Positions 16,755-24,984 of a DNA stretch of 64,000 bases are shown here, piece after piece (position 1 is the stretch's first letter; every line of letters begins with the position of its first letter). A program made the translations under genes and the position numbers. The notes under the pieces are model-generated. The model did not search any database. It saw only the letters and a list, made by a program, of their open reading frames with translations, and was not told the origin of the DNA. The stretch comes from CAYQQU01 sp964419545 (GTDB lineage: Bacteria > Bacteroidota > Bacteroidia > Chitinophagales > Saprospiraceae): contig CAYQQU010000002.1 of the NCBI GenBank assembly GCA_964419545.1, positions 62,001-126,000 on the forward strand. Direction: 5' to 3'.

Positions 16755-17348
16755 TTAAAGGGAATTTTGTCGGTACAAGGGCGTTTGTTCGAGGTAGGCG
16801 AAGACGGCGTCCGGCACCAGGTACCGGACGGATTTTTTTTCGCGCAGACAGCGCCGGATGTAGGTTGCCGAGAGGTTCATGAGAGGGGCTTCGAAAAAGC
16901 GCACCTGCGCCTCTTCGGAAAACGGATTGTCGTAGCCGGGGCGGTTGTAGACGTAAATCTCGTAGTCGCGGAGCAGGATGTCGTGGTTTTTCCATTTGGG
17001 AAGGGAGGCCAGGTTGTCGCCGCCCATGATCAGCGCAAAAACGCGGCTGGGGAACTTCTCGCCGAGATAGGCAAGGGTATCGATCGTATAAGACGGTTTG
17101 GGCAGGCCGAACTCGATATCGCTGGCCCGCAGCAGGGGGTTGTCGCCGATGGCCAGGCGCACCAGGTGGAGCCGGTCGTAGTCGCGGGCCAGGTGCTGCT
17201 TTTTTTTCAGCGGGTTCTGGGGAGACACCACCAGCCACACCTCGTCGAGGTCGGTTTGGGTGGCCATGAAGTTGGCGATGATCATATGGCCGACGTGGAC
17301 GGGATTAAAAGAGCCGAAGAAGAGGCCGGTTTTGCGGTTTAGGTCCAT
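16755..17348 (-). CDS. nadD: Nicotinate-nucleotide adenylyltransferase
   Basis: A 197-residue enzyme that adenylates nicotinate mononucleotide to deamido-NAD in NAD synthesis. The nucleotidyltransferase signature GLFFGSFNPVHVGHMIIA is at the N-terminus, with the paired ISATYIRR-type motif (NLSATYIRRCLREKKSVRYLVPD) near the C-terminus. WLVVSPQNPLKKK and GGDNLASLPKWKNH are also typical. Length matches the family. It lies 2 bp downstream of a lipoprotein gene and 113 bp upstream of porZ on the same strand; the gap upstream of porZ is AT-rich at 16690-16760 and may hold a separate promoter. Confidence 0.93.
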   Translation of the reverse strand: MDLNRKTGLFFGSFNPVHVGHMIIANFMATQTDLDEVWLVVSPQNPLKKKQHLARDYDRLHLVRLAIGDNPLLRASDIEFGLPKPSYTIDTLAYLGEKFPSRVFALIMGGDNLASLPKWKNHDILLRDYEIYVYNRPGYDNPFSEEAQVRFFEAPLMNLSATYIRRCLREKKSVRYLVPDAVFAYLEQTPLYRQNSL

Positions 17349-17350
17349 GG

Positions 17351-17824
17351 TCAGTCGTCCGTTGCGGGAGGCGATTGTAGAAGCGTGTCCAGGCTTTCCA
17401 GCATATCTTCGATCACCTGGTCTTCGATGATGGTTTCCTGTCGGGGGGCGTCCACCCGCCAGGCGCCGTTGCGCCAGATGAGCTGGAACGCCTGTTCGTA
17501 GCGTTCGTATTCATCCTCCAGCAGGCACCGGCAAAAAGCGGAATCGCTTGTCGTTTCGCAGGTTACGGATAAAAAACGGGTGTGGAGGATCGAAGAGTCG
17601 GGATCTTCCTGGGCGAGGATGGCCGAGAGCATCTGCAGCCGTTCGCGTTCGGCGGGCGTGCTCAGCTGGCCGGCTGCTTCGAACTGGTTGCTGTCGACGA
17701 AGGCCTGGTAACGGCGGAGGGTGGCTTCGGGCGACGGGCGCTGCCCGGTGTCTTGAGAAGCGGCCGGGTCACCGCAGGCGGCGGCGATGACCGTCAGGAC
17801 GAATAGGAGGATGATAGGCCTCAT
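17351..17824 (-). CDS. Hypothetical lipoprotein, 157 aa
   Basis: A short secreted protein with a lipoprotein signal, VLTVIAAACGD: the lipobox Cys at about residue 17 follows a hydrophobic stretch, giving an expected outer-membrane or periplasmic location. The mature part (SPEATLRRYQAFVDSNQFEAA, then FQLIWRNGAWRVDAP) resembles the small NTF2-like / DUF4878 fold in which a helix pair precedes a beta sheet ending in a WR-V motif, but the match is weak. It sits 32 bp after dnaN and 2 bp before nadD, so the three are probably one transcript. No function can be given. Confidence 0.7.
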   Translation of the reverse strand: MRPIILLFVLTVIAAACGDPAASQDTGQRPSPEATLRRYQAFVDSNQFEAAGQLSTPAERERLQMLSAILAQEDPDSSILHTRFLSVTCETTSDSAFCRCLLEDEYERYEQAFQLIWRNGAWRVDAPRQETIIEDQVIEDMLESLDTLLQSPPATDD

Positions 17825-17855
17825 GTAAGACAGTTTATTGCGCGTCGCCGGCCGG

Positions 17856-18971
17856 TCAATTGCTCAGCATCACGGGCATGACCAGCATGAGGATCTCTTC
17901 GCCTTCCGTCTCTTCGCTGGGCAGCAGAATACCGGCCCGGGTTGGCGTCGACATTTCCACTTTAATCTCCTCGGATTCGAGCACGCCCAGCATCTCGATC
18001 AGAAACTTGGCGTTGAAGCCGATGGTGAGCGGGTCGCCCTCGTAGGTGCAGGCCAGCTGTTCGGTGGCTTCGTTGGAGAAATCCAGGTCCTGCGCCGAAA
18101 TGTTCAGGCTGCTGTCGTTGATGCTGAGGATGACCTGGTTGGTGGTCTTATTGGCGTAGATGGCGATGCGTTTCAGCGAGTTTTGAAAATCGGTGCGGGG
18201 CAGGCTGAGCACGTTGGGGTTGTCGACGGGAATGACCGCGTTGTAGTCCGGGTAGCGGGCGTCGATGAGCCGGCAGACGAGCTGGGTGTCGGCGAACGAG
18301 AAAAAGGCGTTGGCTTTGTTGAAGGCCAGCTCCACCGTTTCGCCGGGCGGCAGGGCGTTCTTCAGCAGGTTGAGCGCCTTTTTGGGAACGATAAACGAAG
18401 TGGATACCTCGCTGGCGACATCTGCAAATGTATATTTCACGAGTTTGTGGGCGTCGGTGGCGACCATGATCAGCTTGGAGAAATCGACCTGGAAATACAC
18501 CCCGGTCATGGCCGGCCGCAATTCGTCATGGCTGGTCGCGAACAGGGTTTTGTTGATCCCCTGGATGAGGACGTTGGCCGGCAGCTTAACCGTATCCACC
18601 GATTCGGGCTCTGGGATCTGGGGATAATCGGCGCCGTCTTCTCCGGCGAGTTTGTACTTGCCGTAGGCAGAAGTGATCTCGATGCCGAAATTGCTGTCGT
18701 CGACCGCAAAGGTGATCGGCTGGGGCGGCAGCGCCTTGAGGGTATCCAGCAGAATGCGCGCCGGCACCGCCACGGCGCCGTCGGTATCGGCCATCACTTC
18801 GATCTCGGTCGTGATCGAGGTCTCCAGATCAGTAGCCGCGATGGTGAGCCGATTGTTCGCTATGGTAAACAGGAAGTCCTCCAGAATAGGCAACACCGGA
18901 TTGGTGCTGATGGCGCCGCTCGCCATTTGCAGTTGTTTGAGCAGCTCGGAAGAGGAGACACTGAATTTCAT
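17856..18971 (-). CDS. dnaN: DNA polymerase III beta sliding clamp
   Basis: A 371-residue sliding clamp; family length is about 370. The N-terminal MKFSVSSSELLKQLQMASGAI, VLPILEDFLFTI, ATDLETSI and VPARILLDTLKALP mark domain I. EDGADYPQIPE and ELRPAMTGVYFQVD lie in domain II, DARYPDYNAVIP and LKRIAIYANKTTNQVILSI in the domain II-III region, and MLVMPVMLSN at the C-terminus is the usual end of Bacteroidota clamps. It forms the dimeric ring that tethers polymerase III to DNA. It is first in a reverse-strand run with a lipoprotein and nadD. A perfect TAnnTTTG -7 element lies at 19059-19066 upstream, and DnaA-box-like sites lie at 19096-19126. Confidence 0.95.
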   Translation of the reverse strand: MKFSVSSSELLKQLQMASGAISTNPVLPILEDFLFTIANNRLTIAATDLETSITTEIEVMADTDGAVAVPARILLDTLKALPPQPITFAVDDSNFGIEITSAYGKYKLAGEDGADYPQIPEPESVDTVKLPANVLIQGINKTLFATSHDELRPAMTGVYFQVDFSKLIMVATDAHKLVKYTFADVASEVSTSFIVPKKALNLLKNALPPGETVELAFNKANAFFSFADTQLVCRLIDARYPDYNAVIPVDNPNVLSLPRTDFQNSLKRIAIYANKTTNQVILSINDSSLNISAQDLDFSNEATEQLACTYEGDPLTIGFNAKFLIEMLGVLESEEIKVEMSTPTRAGILLPSEETEGEEILMLVMPVMLSN

Positions 18972-19058
18972 ACCCCAAGGTTTTATGATCCCGATAATTG
19001 GAAGCGGTGCGGCAGCGGGCTTTTTCCGATGGATGCACGACCGACCGACCCCAAATCA

Positions 19059-19066
19059 CAAAAATA
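19059..19066 (-). promoter_or_regulatory. Putative Bacteroidota -7 promoter element of dnaN
   Basis: On the reverse strand the sequence reads TATTTTTG, a perfect match to the Bacteroidota -7 consensus TAnnTTTG, about 88 bp upstream of the dnaN start. No clear TTTG lies at the expected 19-21 bp spacing further upstream, so support rests on the -7 box alone. Confidence 0.35.
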
Positions 19067-19090
19067 GCTTTTCAAGCTTAGATTTAATAG

Positions 19091-20476
19091 GTGACATATC
19101 CACAGAATGTGGAAAACTTATCCGTATTTTGCAGGCTTAAACAAAAAGCCAACGATTTGGGCCAGCCGAAGATAGACCGCCGCCAACCGCCTCCCATTCA
19201 CGCCATCGACCGGTTGCAGATTCCGGAAGTGCGCGAGCACCGACTGCGCAACGGGATGCCCCTTTTCGAGATCCGGGCCGGCTCCCAGGAGGTGATCAAG
19301 CTGGAGGTCGTCTTCCACGCCGGCCGCCCCTACGAGGCGAAACCGCTGGCGGCCCGCACTACGGCTGCGCAGATAAAGGAGGGCACCGCCCGGCGCAGCT
19401 CTGCGGAGATCGACGAGCATTTCGACTTTTACGGCAGCAGCCTGAACGCTCCTTCCAGCCTGGACACGGCTACGCTTTCCGTACATACTTTGAACCGATA
19501 CACCGACAAGCTGCTCCCCGTACTGGGAGAGGTCATCGCCGAACCCGCCTTTGCGGAAAAAGAATTGCAGGCGTTCATCCAGCGCAACCGTCGCCGCCTG
19601 CAGGTCGATCTGACCAAGCCCGACGTGGTGGCTTACCGCCAGATTACCGAGTGCATCTTTGGAAAAGACCATCCCTACGGCTACAACAGCCTGCCGGAAA
19701 TCTACGAGGCTCTGGAGCGGGCGGACCTCATCGCCCACCACCGGCGGCTTTTCACTGCCGGCAACGGCCTCCTCTTCGTGAGCGGAAAAACGAGCCCTGC
19801 CCTGATCGCGGCGATCGATCGCTACCTGGGCGCCGCCATCCCCGGTGGTGAGGCGGCGACGGCGGCGCCCGAGGTGCGCGTGGGGCGCCCGCAGGCCATG
19901 ACCGTTCCGCATCCCGACCGCGTGCAAACGGCCATCCGCATCGGCCGCCGCCTTTTCAACCGGCGCCATCCCGATCACCACGGCCTCTACGTGCTGAACA
20001 CCATCCTGGGCGGCTATTTCGGTTCCCGCCTCATGGCCAACATCCGGGAAGACAAAGGGTATACCTACAACGTATATTCCATGCTCGACACCATGCTTTT
20101 CGACGGCTGCTTCTACGTCGGCACCGAAGTCGGCAACGAATTCGTAGCGGATACGCTCCGGCAAATCTACCACGAAATGGAAGTACTGCAAACGGACCTC
20201 ATCGGCGAAGAAGAGCTGGCGATGGTGCGCAATTACCTGATGGGGAGCTTCCTGACCATGCTCGACGGGCCTTTCAATATCGCCGACCTGGTCAAAACGC
20301 TGGTCGTGGAACGCACGCCCCTGTCTACTTTCCACGAGCTCGTGGAAACCGTGCGGACCATCCGGCCGGACGCCCTGCGCGAGCTGGCCCGAAAATACCT
20401 GCGCCGCGAAGATATGTGGGAAGTGGTGGTCGGCGGCCAGACCGGCAATAGTGAAGCCGGGCCGACGGAATTTTAA
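19091..20476 (+). CDS. M16 (insulinase) family protein without zinc motif
   Basis: The longest frame is 461 residues from a GTG at 19091, but its first 22 codons cover the DnaA-box-like sites and do not look like protein; a TTG at 19157 (LGQPKIDRRQPPP) or nearby is a more likely start. Two M16 domains can be followed: LRNGMPLFEIRAGSQEVIKLEVVFHAGRPYE at the first strand, DKLLPVLGEVIAEPAFAEKEL, then VLNTILGGYFGSRLMANIREDKGYTYNVYS in the second half. The HxxEH zinc motif expected after the first strand is absent (AARTTAAQIKEGTARR there), so it is probably the non-catalytic partner of a two-subunit M16 protease. The usual catalytic partner is not adjacent. Confidence 0.82.
   Translation: MTYPQNVENLSVFCRLKQKANDLGQPKIDRRQPPPIHAIDRLQIPEVREHRLRNGMPLFEIRAGSQEVIKLEVVFHAGRPYEAKPLAARTTAAQIKEGTARRSSAEIDEHFDFYGSSLNAPSSLDTATLSVHTLNRYTDKLLPVLGEVIAEPAFAEKELQAFIQRNRRRLQVDLTKPDVVAYRQITECIFGKDHPYGYNSLPEIYEALERADLIAHHRRLFTAGNGLLFVSGKTSPALIAAIDRYLGAAIPGGEAATAAPEVRVGRPQAMTVPHPDRVQTAIRIGRRLFNRRHPDHHGLYVLNTILGGYFGSRLMANIREDKGYTYNVYSMLDTMLFDGCFYVGTEVGNEFVADTLRQIYHEMEVLQTDLIGEEELAMVRNYLMGSFLTMLDGPFNIADLVKTLVVERTPLSTFHELVETVRTIRPDALRELARKYLRREDMWEVVVGGQTGNSEAGPTEF
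19096..19126. promoter_or_regulatory. Cluster of DnaA-box-like sites between dnaN and the M16 gene
   Basis: Three 9-mers related to TTATCCACA lie within 31 bp: atatccaca (19096-19104, one mismatch), the inverted tgtggaaaa (19108-19116, one mismatch) and ttatccgta (19118-19126, two mismatches). The first two form an inverted pair. A fourth similar site, tgtggaaaa, is at 20633-20641 upstream of mreB. The local sequence is AT-rich compared with its surroundings. Because dnaN is adjacent, this may be a DnaA-controlled promoter or part of a replication origin; neither is shown. Confidence 0.4.
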
Positions 20477-20480
20477 TATA

Positions 20481-20505
20481 CCGCAAAATTTGTTTTGCTT
20501 TGCGG
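20481..20505 (+). terminator. Possible hairpin terminator after the M16 gene
   Basis: Sequence ccgcaaa-N11-tttgcgg begins 4 bp after the M16 stop codon and contains a second nested pairing, gcaaaa-tttg-ttttgc. Either stem is six or seven pairs. There is no long T run after it, so termination is only a suggestion. Confidence 0.35.
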
Positions 20506-20679
20506 CGTTAGAAGCGTGACCGACGCTCCGGCCGGGTATGTGTTGTGAAGCAATGGTTATCGCCAATTCCGGCGAGGATAAACATTTTGCTTTTTTCTTA
20601 AAAAAAATGCTATTTTCAGGTCTCTTTCCGCTTGTGGAAAACCGGGATATAGCATGATTAATTCTGAGAACAGGCTTAA

Positions 20680-21711
20680 ATGAAACTTTTCAGCTTTTTT
20701 AAGCAAGAACTGGCGATCGATCTGGGTACCGCCAACACCCTGATCATACAAGACGGGGAGGTCGTTGTGGATGAGCCCTCTATCGTAGCGATCAGTCGTA
20801 AAACAGGGCAAACCATCGCCGTAGGCAAAAAGGCGATGCAGATGCACGAGAAAACGCACGAAGACATCAAAACCGTTCGACCGTTGAAAGACGGGGTGAT
20901 TGCCGACTTCCAGGCAGCAGAAAGCATGATAAAGGGGCTGATCGACATGATCGGTAGCCGGCGCCGCTTTTTTTCGCACATGAAAATGGTCATCTGTATC
21001 CCTTCCGGCATCACCGAAGTGGAAAAACGCGCGGTTTTTGATTCGGCCGATCACGTCGATTCCAAAGAGACCTACCTCATCCACGAACCCATGGCCGCCG
21101 CCCTGGGCATCGGCCTCGATGTGGAAGCGCCGGTGGGCAACATGGTGATCGATATCGGAGGCGGCACCACCGAAATCGCCGTGATCGCACTGTCCGGCAT
21201 CGTCTGTGACCAGTCTATTCGCATCGCCGGCGATGAGCTTACCAACGACATCATCAGCTATATGAAGCGGCAGCACAATATCCTGATCGGCGAACGCACC
21301 GCCGAACAGATCAAGATCAACGTCGGCTCCGCACTGCACGAACTGGAAGAGGAACCGGAAGAGTTTCCGGTGAACGGCCGCGATCTGATGACCGGCATAC
21401 CCAAACAGATAAAGGTATCGTACGGGGAGATCGCCCATTCTCTGGACAAGTCGATCTCCAAGATCGAAGACGCGGTGCTCAAAGCGCTGGAGATGACGCC
21501 GCCGGAGCTGGCGTCCGACATCTACCGCACCGGCCTGTACCTCACCGGCGGCGGAGCGCTGCTGCGCGGGCTGGACAAGCGCATTGCCCAGAAGACCAAA
21601 CTGCCGGTGCACATCGCCGACGATCCGCTGCGCGCCGTCGTGCGCGGCACTGGCATCGCGCTGAAAAACTCGGATCGCTTTTCGTTCCTGATCGACCGGA
21701 AAAGTGTCTGA
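20680..21711 (+). CDS. mreB: Rod shape-determining protein MreB
   Basis: A 343-residue bacterial actin that forms membrane-bound filaments organising peptidoglycan elongation. Actin-fold nucleotide motifs are seen: ELAIDLGTANTLI (phosphate 1), VIDIGGGTTEIAV (phosphate 2) and LYLTGGGALLRGLD (adenosine). The N-terminal MKLFSFFKQ is amphipathic and membrane-binding. VVDEPSIVAI and VVRGTGIALKN are standard MreB segments. It begins a forward run mreB-mreC-mreD-mrdA. About 200 bp upstream is non-coding, with a candidate promoter TTTG at 20586 and TATTTTCA at 20611, which is a weak match to the consensus. Confidence 0.95.
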   Translation: MKLFSFFKQELAIDLGTANTLIIQDGEVVVDEPSIVAISRKTGQTIAVGKKAMQMHEKTHEDIKTVRPLKDGVIADFQAAESMIKGLIDMIGSRRRFFSHMKMVICIPSGITEVEKRAVFDSADHVDSKETYLIHEPMAAALGIGLDVEAPVGNMVIDIGGGTTEIAVIALSGIVCDQSIRIAGDELTNDIISYMKRQHNILIGERTAEQIKINVGSALHELEEEPEEFPVNGRDLMTGIPKQIKVSYGEIAHSLDKSISKIEDAVLKALEMTPPELASDIYRTGLYLTGGGALLRGLDKRIAQKTKLPVHIADDPLRAVVRGTGIALKNSDRFSFLIDRKSV

Positions 21712-21758
21712 CAAGGGCGCTTCCCATAAAGCAACCAACTTCGTAAATCGCTTTCGCT

Positions 21759-22589
21759 ATGCGCAGTCTCCTTCGCTTGTTCGTAAGGTTCAGCGGCTTT
21801 TTCCTTTTTGTGCTGCTCGAGGGGATCTGCTTTTACCTGGTCGTTCAGTTCAATACCCGGCAGAGCCAGATCTGGTTCAGCTCCGCCAACGCCTTTATCG
21901 GCGCCGCCTACGATAGCTATGACGCCACCATCGATTACTTCGGCCTGAACAAGGAGATCGAAAGGCTATCTCTCGAAAACGCCCGGCTGCGCCGCGAGTT
22001 GCGCGCGCGCCGACCCGAAGTCGATACCGTGATGACAGATACCGCTTTTCTCGACACCGCCGTACAGATCTATTCCTTCATCCCCGCCGAAGTCATCAAC
22101 AACTCCGTCAACCGCAATAATAACCGGCTGACCCTCGATAAGGGGCGCGCGGCCGGCCTCGCTCCGGAAATGGGCGTGATCAACGAAGACGGCGTCGTGG
22201 GCATCGTCCTCGGGGTTTCGGAACACTACGCCACGGTCATGTCCATCCTCCACCGCCAGATGAGCCTCTCGGTTTCCATTAAACGCAACGGCTATTTCGG
22301 TTCCCTGGTATGGGTCGATAACGACCCGCAGTTCATGGAGCTTCAGGCCATCCCGAAGTACGTGCAGGTGGTAGTCGGAGACACCATACAGACGAGTGGC
22401 TATTCCTCCATTTTTCCGGCGGGCATCGACGTGGGGGTCGTCGATTCCTTTAAAATGGACGAGAGCGGTAACTTTTTTGAAATAAAGATCCGGCTGCATA
22501 TCGATATGGGGAAAATAGAACATACCTACGTAGTAAAGAACCTGCGCAAAGAGGAGTTGGACCGATTAACCCCATCCGCCGATGAGTAA
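21759..22589 (+). CDS. mreC: Rod shape-determining protein MreC
   Basis: A 276-residue periplasmic scaffold of the elongasome. One membrane helix (about 8-28, FSGFFLFVLLEGICFYLVV) is followed by a coiled coil around 65-90 (NKEIERLSLENARLRRELRAR) and the paired beta-barrel domain with NRNNNRLTLDKGRAAGLAPEMGVINEDGVVGIV and VVGDTIQTSGYSSIFPAGIDVGVV, which are MreC hallmarks. It starts 47 bp after mreB, and its end overlaps mreD by 8 bp, so translation is probably coupled. MreC links MreB and MreD to PBP2, which is encoded two genes downstream. Confidence 0.93.
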   Translation: MRSLLRLFVRFSGFFLFVLLEGICFYLVVQFNTRQSQIWFSSANAFIGAAYDSYDATIDYFGLNKEIERLSLENARLRRELRARRPEVDTVMTDTAFLDTAVQIYSFIPAEVINNSVNRNNNRLTLDKGRAAGLAPEMGVINEDGVVGIVLGVSEHYATVMSILHRQMSLSVSIKRNGYFGSLVWVDNDPQFMELQAIPKYVQVVVGDTIQTSGYSSIFPAGIDVGVVDSFKMDESGNFFEIKIRLHIDMGKIEHTYVVKNLRKEELDRLTPSADE

Positions 22590-23103
22590 CCTGATCCTGA
22601 CCAACGCCTTCCGTTTTCTGGGCTTGCTCCTGGTGCAGGTGCTGATCCTCAAGCGCATCGGCATCGGCTGGGATAATTTCCCGTATCTGCACGTTCATCT
22701 CTATCCCCTTTTCGTGTTGCTGCTGCCCCTGCGAACGCCCAAGCCGCTGGTGATGATCCTGGCTTTTGTGATGGGACTGAGCGTCGATTTTTTTTATGAT
22801 TCCCTGGGCGTGCACGCCAGCGCCCTCGTCTTCATGGGTTTTATGCGGTCGTTCGTTCTTGCCCGCCTTGAACCCCGGGGAGGCTACAATACGAATTTCA
22901 GCCCTACCAAACAGCGCATGGGGCTGCCCTGGTTCCTGCGTTACGCCTCGCTCTTGCTGGCGGGGCACATCTTCTTCTATTTTTCCGTAGAAGCCTTTAC
23001 TTTTGTATACATCGTCGATATCGCCCTGAAGTCGCTCTTTACCTTTGCCGCTTCGCTGGCCTTTATCGTCATTTATATGTTTATTTTTAATCCGCTGGAT
23101 TAA
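22582..23103 (+). CDS. mreD: Rod shape-determining protein MreD-like membrane protein
   Basis: A 173-residue polytopic membrane protein with about five helices. Sequence conservation in MreD is low; the assignment rests on size, the hydrophobic profile (FLGLLLVQVLILKRIG, YPLFVLLLPLRTPKPLVMILAFVMGLSVDFFYDSLGVHASAL) and its place between mreC and mrdA. The GLSVDFFYDSLG segment is the usual MreD helix-3 signature in Bacteroidota. It overlaps mreC by 8 bp and is followed after 29 bp by mrdA. Its expected role is in the MreBCD-PBP2 cell-wall elongation complex. Confidence 0.87.
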   Translation: MSNLILTNAFRFLGLLLVQVLILKRIGIGWDNFPYLHVHLYPLFVLLLPLRTPKPLVMILAFVMGLSVDFFYDSLGVHASALVFMGFMRSFVLARLEPRGGYNTNFSPTKQRMGLPWFLRYASLLLAGHIFFYFSVEAFTFVYIVDIALKSLFTFAASLAFIVIYMFIFNPLD

Positions 23104-23132
23104 TCCGGCGGGACATCGTTAATTTTTTCTCT

Positions 23133-24974
23133 GTGTCAGATCTATTTCGCAGCCGCCAACTTCCCATCCAGGCCGTTTTCCTGCTGGCCGCAGTATTGCT
23201 TCTGGGCAAAGCGGCCCAGTTGCAGCTTTTCACGCCCGCTTATCAGAAGCAGGCCGAAGCGACGGCGATCGAAAAATACAACCTGTATCCGTCGAGGGGG
23301 CTGATCTACGACCGCAACGGAAAGCTGCTCGTGAACAACGACCCGATCTACGACCTGATGGTCACCTACAACCAGATCGACCCCGGGATGGATACCGCCA
23401 AATTCTGCCGCCTGCTCCACATCACCAAAGCGGAATTTGAAAAAGCATTGGATAAAGACTTTACGAGCGGCCGCTATTCCCGGCGTCTGCCTTTCGTTTT
23501 TCTGAGCAAGATATCCGCGGAAACCTATGCCGCTTTCCAGGAGCAGCTCTACCAGTTTCCGGGCTTCTCCGTACGATTGCGCAACGTGCGGGGATACGGC
23601 CATAAAAACGCCGCGCACCTGCTCGGCTACATCCGGGAAGTGAACAGTGAAGAAGTGAAGGACTCCTCCTACATTCCCGGCGATTATATCGGCGCCAGCG
23701 GGCTTGAACTGGCTTACGAAGAAAAACTGCGGGGCCGCAAAGGCGCCCGCTACGTTCTGAAAGACAACGTGGGCCGCGACGTGGGTAAATACAAGGACGG
23801 AAACAACGACACCGACCCTGTCTCCGGCCTCGATCTGGAAATATCGATCGACCTCGACCTGCAGGCCTATGCCGAAGAGCTGATGCTGAACAAGATCGGC
23901 GGCATCGTCGCCATCGAGCCCGCCACCGGCGAAGTGCTGACCATGGTCAGTACGCCTACCTACAACCCCAACCTGCTGTGCATCGATCGCAACCGCGGCA
24001 AAGCTTATGCGGAGCTCGCGCGCGACTCCCTCAACCCCTTCTTCGACCGCGCGGTGATGGCCCAGTATCCGCCGGGCTCCCTGTTCAAACCACTGGTGGC
24101 GCTCATCGCCTTGCAGGAAGGGCGGCTGTCGCCCAAGCGCACCATCGCCTGCGGCGGCGCCTATCACCTCAACGGCCAGCCGCTGCTCGGCTGCCACAGC
24201 CACCCTACCTGCACCAGCGTAAGCATGGCCATCCAGCATTCCTGTAATGCTTATTTAGTGACCGTTTTCCGGGACGTGGTCGACCAGTTCGGTTTTCGCG
24301 AACCCCAAAAAGGGCTCGACCGCTTCAACGGCTACCTCGACCGCTTCGGCCTGGGGGCGCCGCTGGGCATCGATTTTCCTCGTGAAAAACCGGGCAACTA
24401 CCCGACCTCGGCTTATTTCGACCGCTGGTACGAAGAGCAGGCCTGGAACTCTATCTGGATCCGCTCGCTGGGCATCGGCCAGGGAGAATTGCTGATGACC
24501 ACCCTCCAAATGGCCAACGTAGCGGCCGCTATCGCCAACCGCGGATATTACATCACCCCTCATCTGCTCACCGGCTATCGCAACGGCCGGTACGACATCC
24601 CGGACCGCTTCATCGCCAAGCGATGGGTAGGCATCGATTCCATCCACTTCGAACCGGTCATCGATGGCATGGAAAAAGTAGTACTGGCCGGTACCGCACG
24701 GGCCGCCTATATTCCGGGCTTCGAGGTTTGCGGTAAAACGGGTACGGCCGAAAATCCGCACGGGGAAGACCACTCCATCTTTTTCGCCTTTGCTCCTAAA
24801 GACGACCCCCAGATCGCCGTCGCCGTATACGTGGAAAACGCCGGCTTCGGCGGTACTTACGCCGCGCCGATCGCCAGCCTGGTAATCGAAAAGTACCTGC
24901 GCAACGAAATTCATCCCTCGCGCGTCTGGCTGGAAGAACGAATGCTGAGCGCAGACCTCATCGGCAAACCGTAA
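23133..24974 (+). CDS. mrdA: Penicillin-binding protein 2 (elongation transpeptidase)
   Basis: A 613-residue class B PBP starting at a GTG. One N-terminal membrane helix (about 12-30) anchors it; the pedestal domain includes RGLIYDRNGKLLVNNDPIYDL and HLLGYIREV. The transpeptidase motifs are complete: S316-x-x-K319 in PGSLFKP, S370-C-N in QHSCNAYL, and K535-T-G in CGKTGTAENPHGEDHSIFFAFAP. It cross-links peptidoglycan during lateral growth. It is preceded by mreD at 29 bp and followed 10 bp later by folA. The glycosyltransferase partner rodA, often next in this operon, is not in the window. Confidence 0.94.
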   Translation: MSDLFRSRQLPIQAVFLLAAVLLLGKAAQLQLFTPAYQKQAEATAIEKYNLYPSRGLIYDRNGKLLVNNDPIYDLMVTYNQIDPGMDTAKFCRLLHITKAEFEKALDKDFTSGRYSRRLPFVFLSKISAETYAAFQEQLYQFPGFSVRLRNVRGYGHKNAAHLLGYIREVNSEEVKDSSYIPGDYIGASGLELAYEEKLRGRKGARYVLKDNVGRDVGKYKDGNNDTDPVSGLDLEISIDLDLQAYAEELMLNKIGGIVAIEPATGEVLTMVSTPTYNPNLLCIDRNRGKAYAELARDSLNPFFDRAVMAQYPPGSLFKPLVALIALQEGRLSPKRTIACGGAYHLNGQPLLGCHSHPTCTSVSMAIQHSCNAYLVTVFRDVVDQFGFREPQKGLDRFNGYLDRFGLGAPLGIDFPREKPGNYPTSAYFDRWYEEQAWNSIWIRSLGIGQGELLMTTLQMANVAAAIANRGYYITPHLLTGYRNGRYDIPDRFIAKRWVGIDSIHFEPVIDGMEKVVLAGTARAAYIPGFEVCGKTGTAENPHGEDHSIFFAFAPKDDPQIAVAVYVENAGFGGTYAAPIASLVIEKYLRNEIHPSRVWLEERMLSADLIGKP

Positions 24975-24984
24975 AAAGACCTCA

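Noticed and set aside
16642..17238. 199-residue N-terminal extension of the porZ frame
   Set aside because: It is the nadD gene in another frame; Pro/Arg-rich translation and a perfect signal peptide at 16641 fix the start.
17838..19067. 409-codon forward frame opposite dnaN
   Set aside because: Antisense shadow of dnaN with low-complexity Gly/Val/Asp composition.
19118..20566. 482-codon reverse frame opposite the M16 gene
   Set aside because: Long antisense frames are common in GC-rich coding DNA; the forward strand has clear M16 motifs.
20557..21738. 393-codon reverse frame opposite mreB
   Set aside because: Shadow of mreB; no family features.
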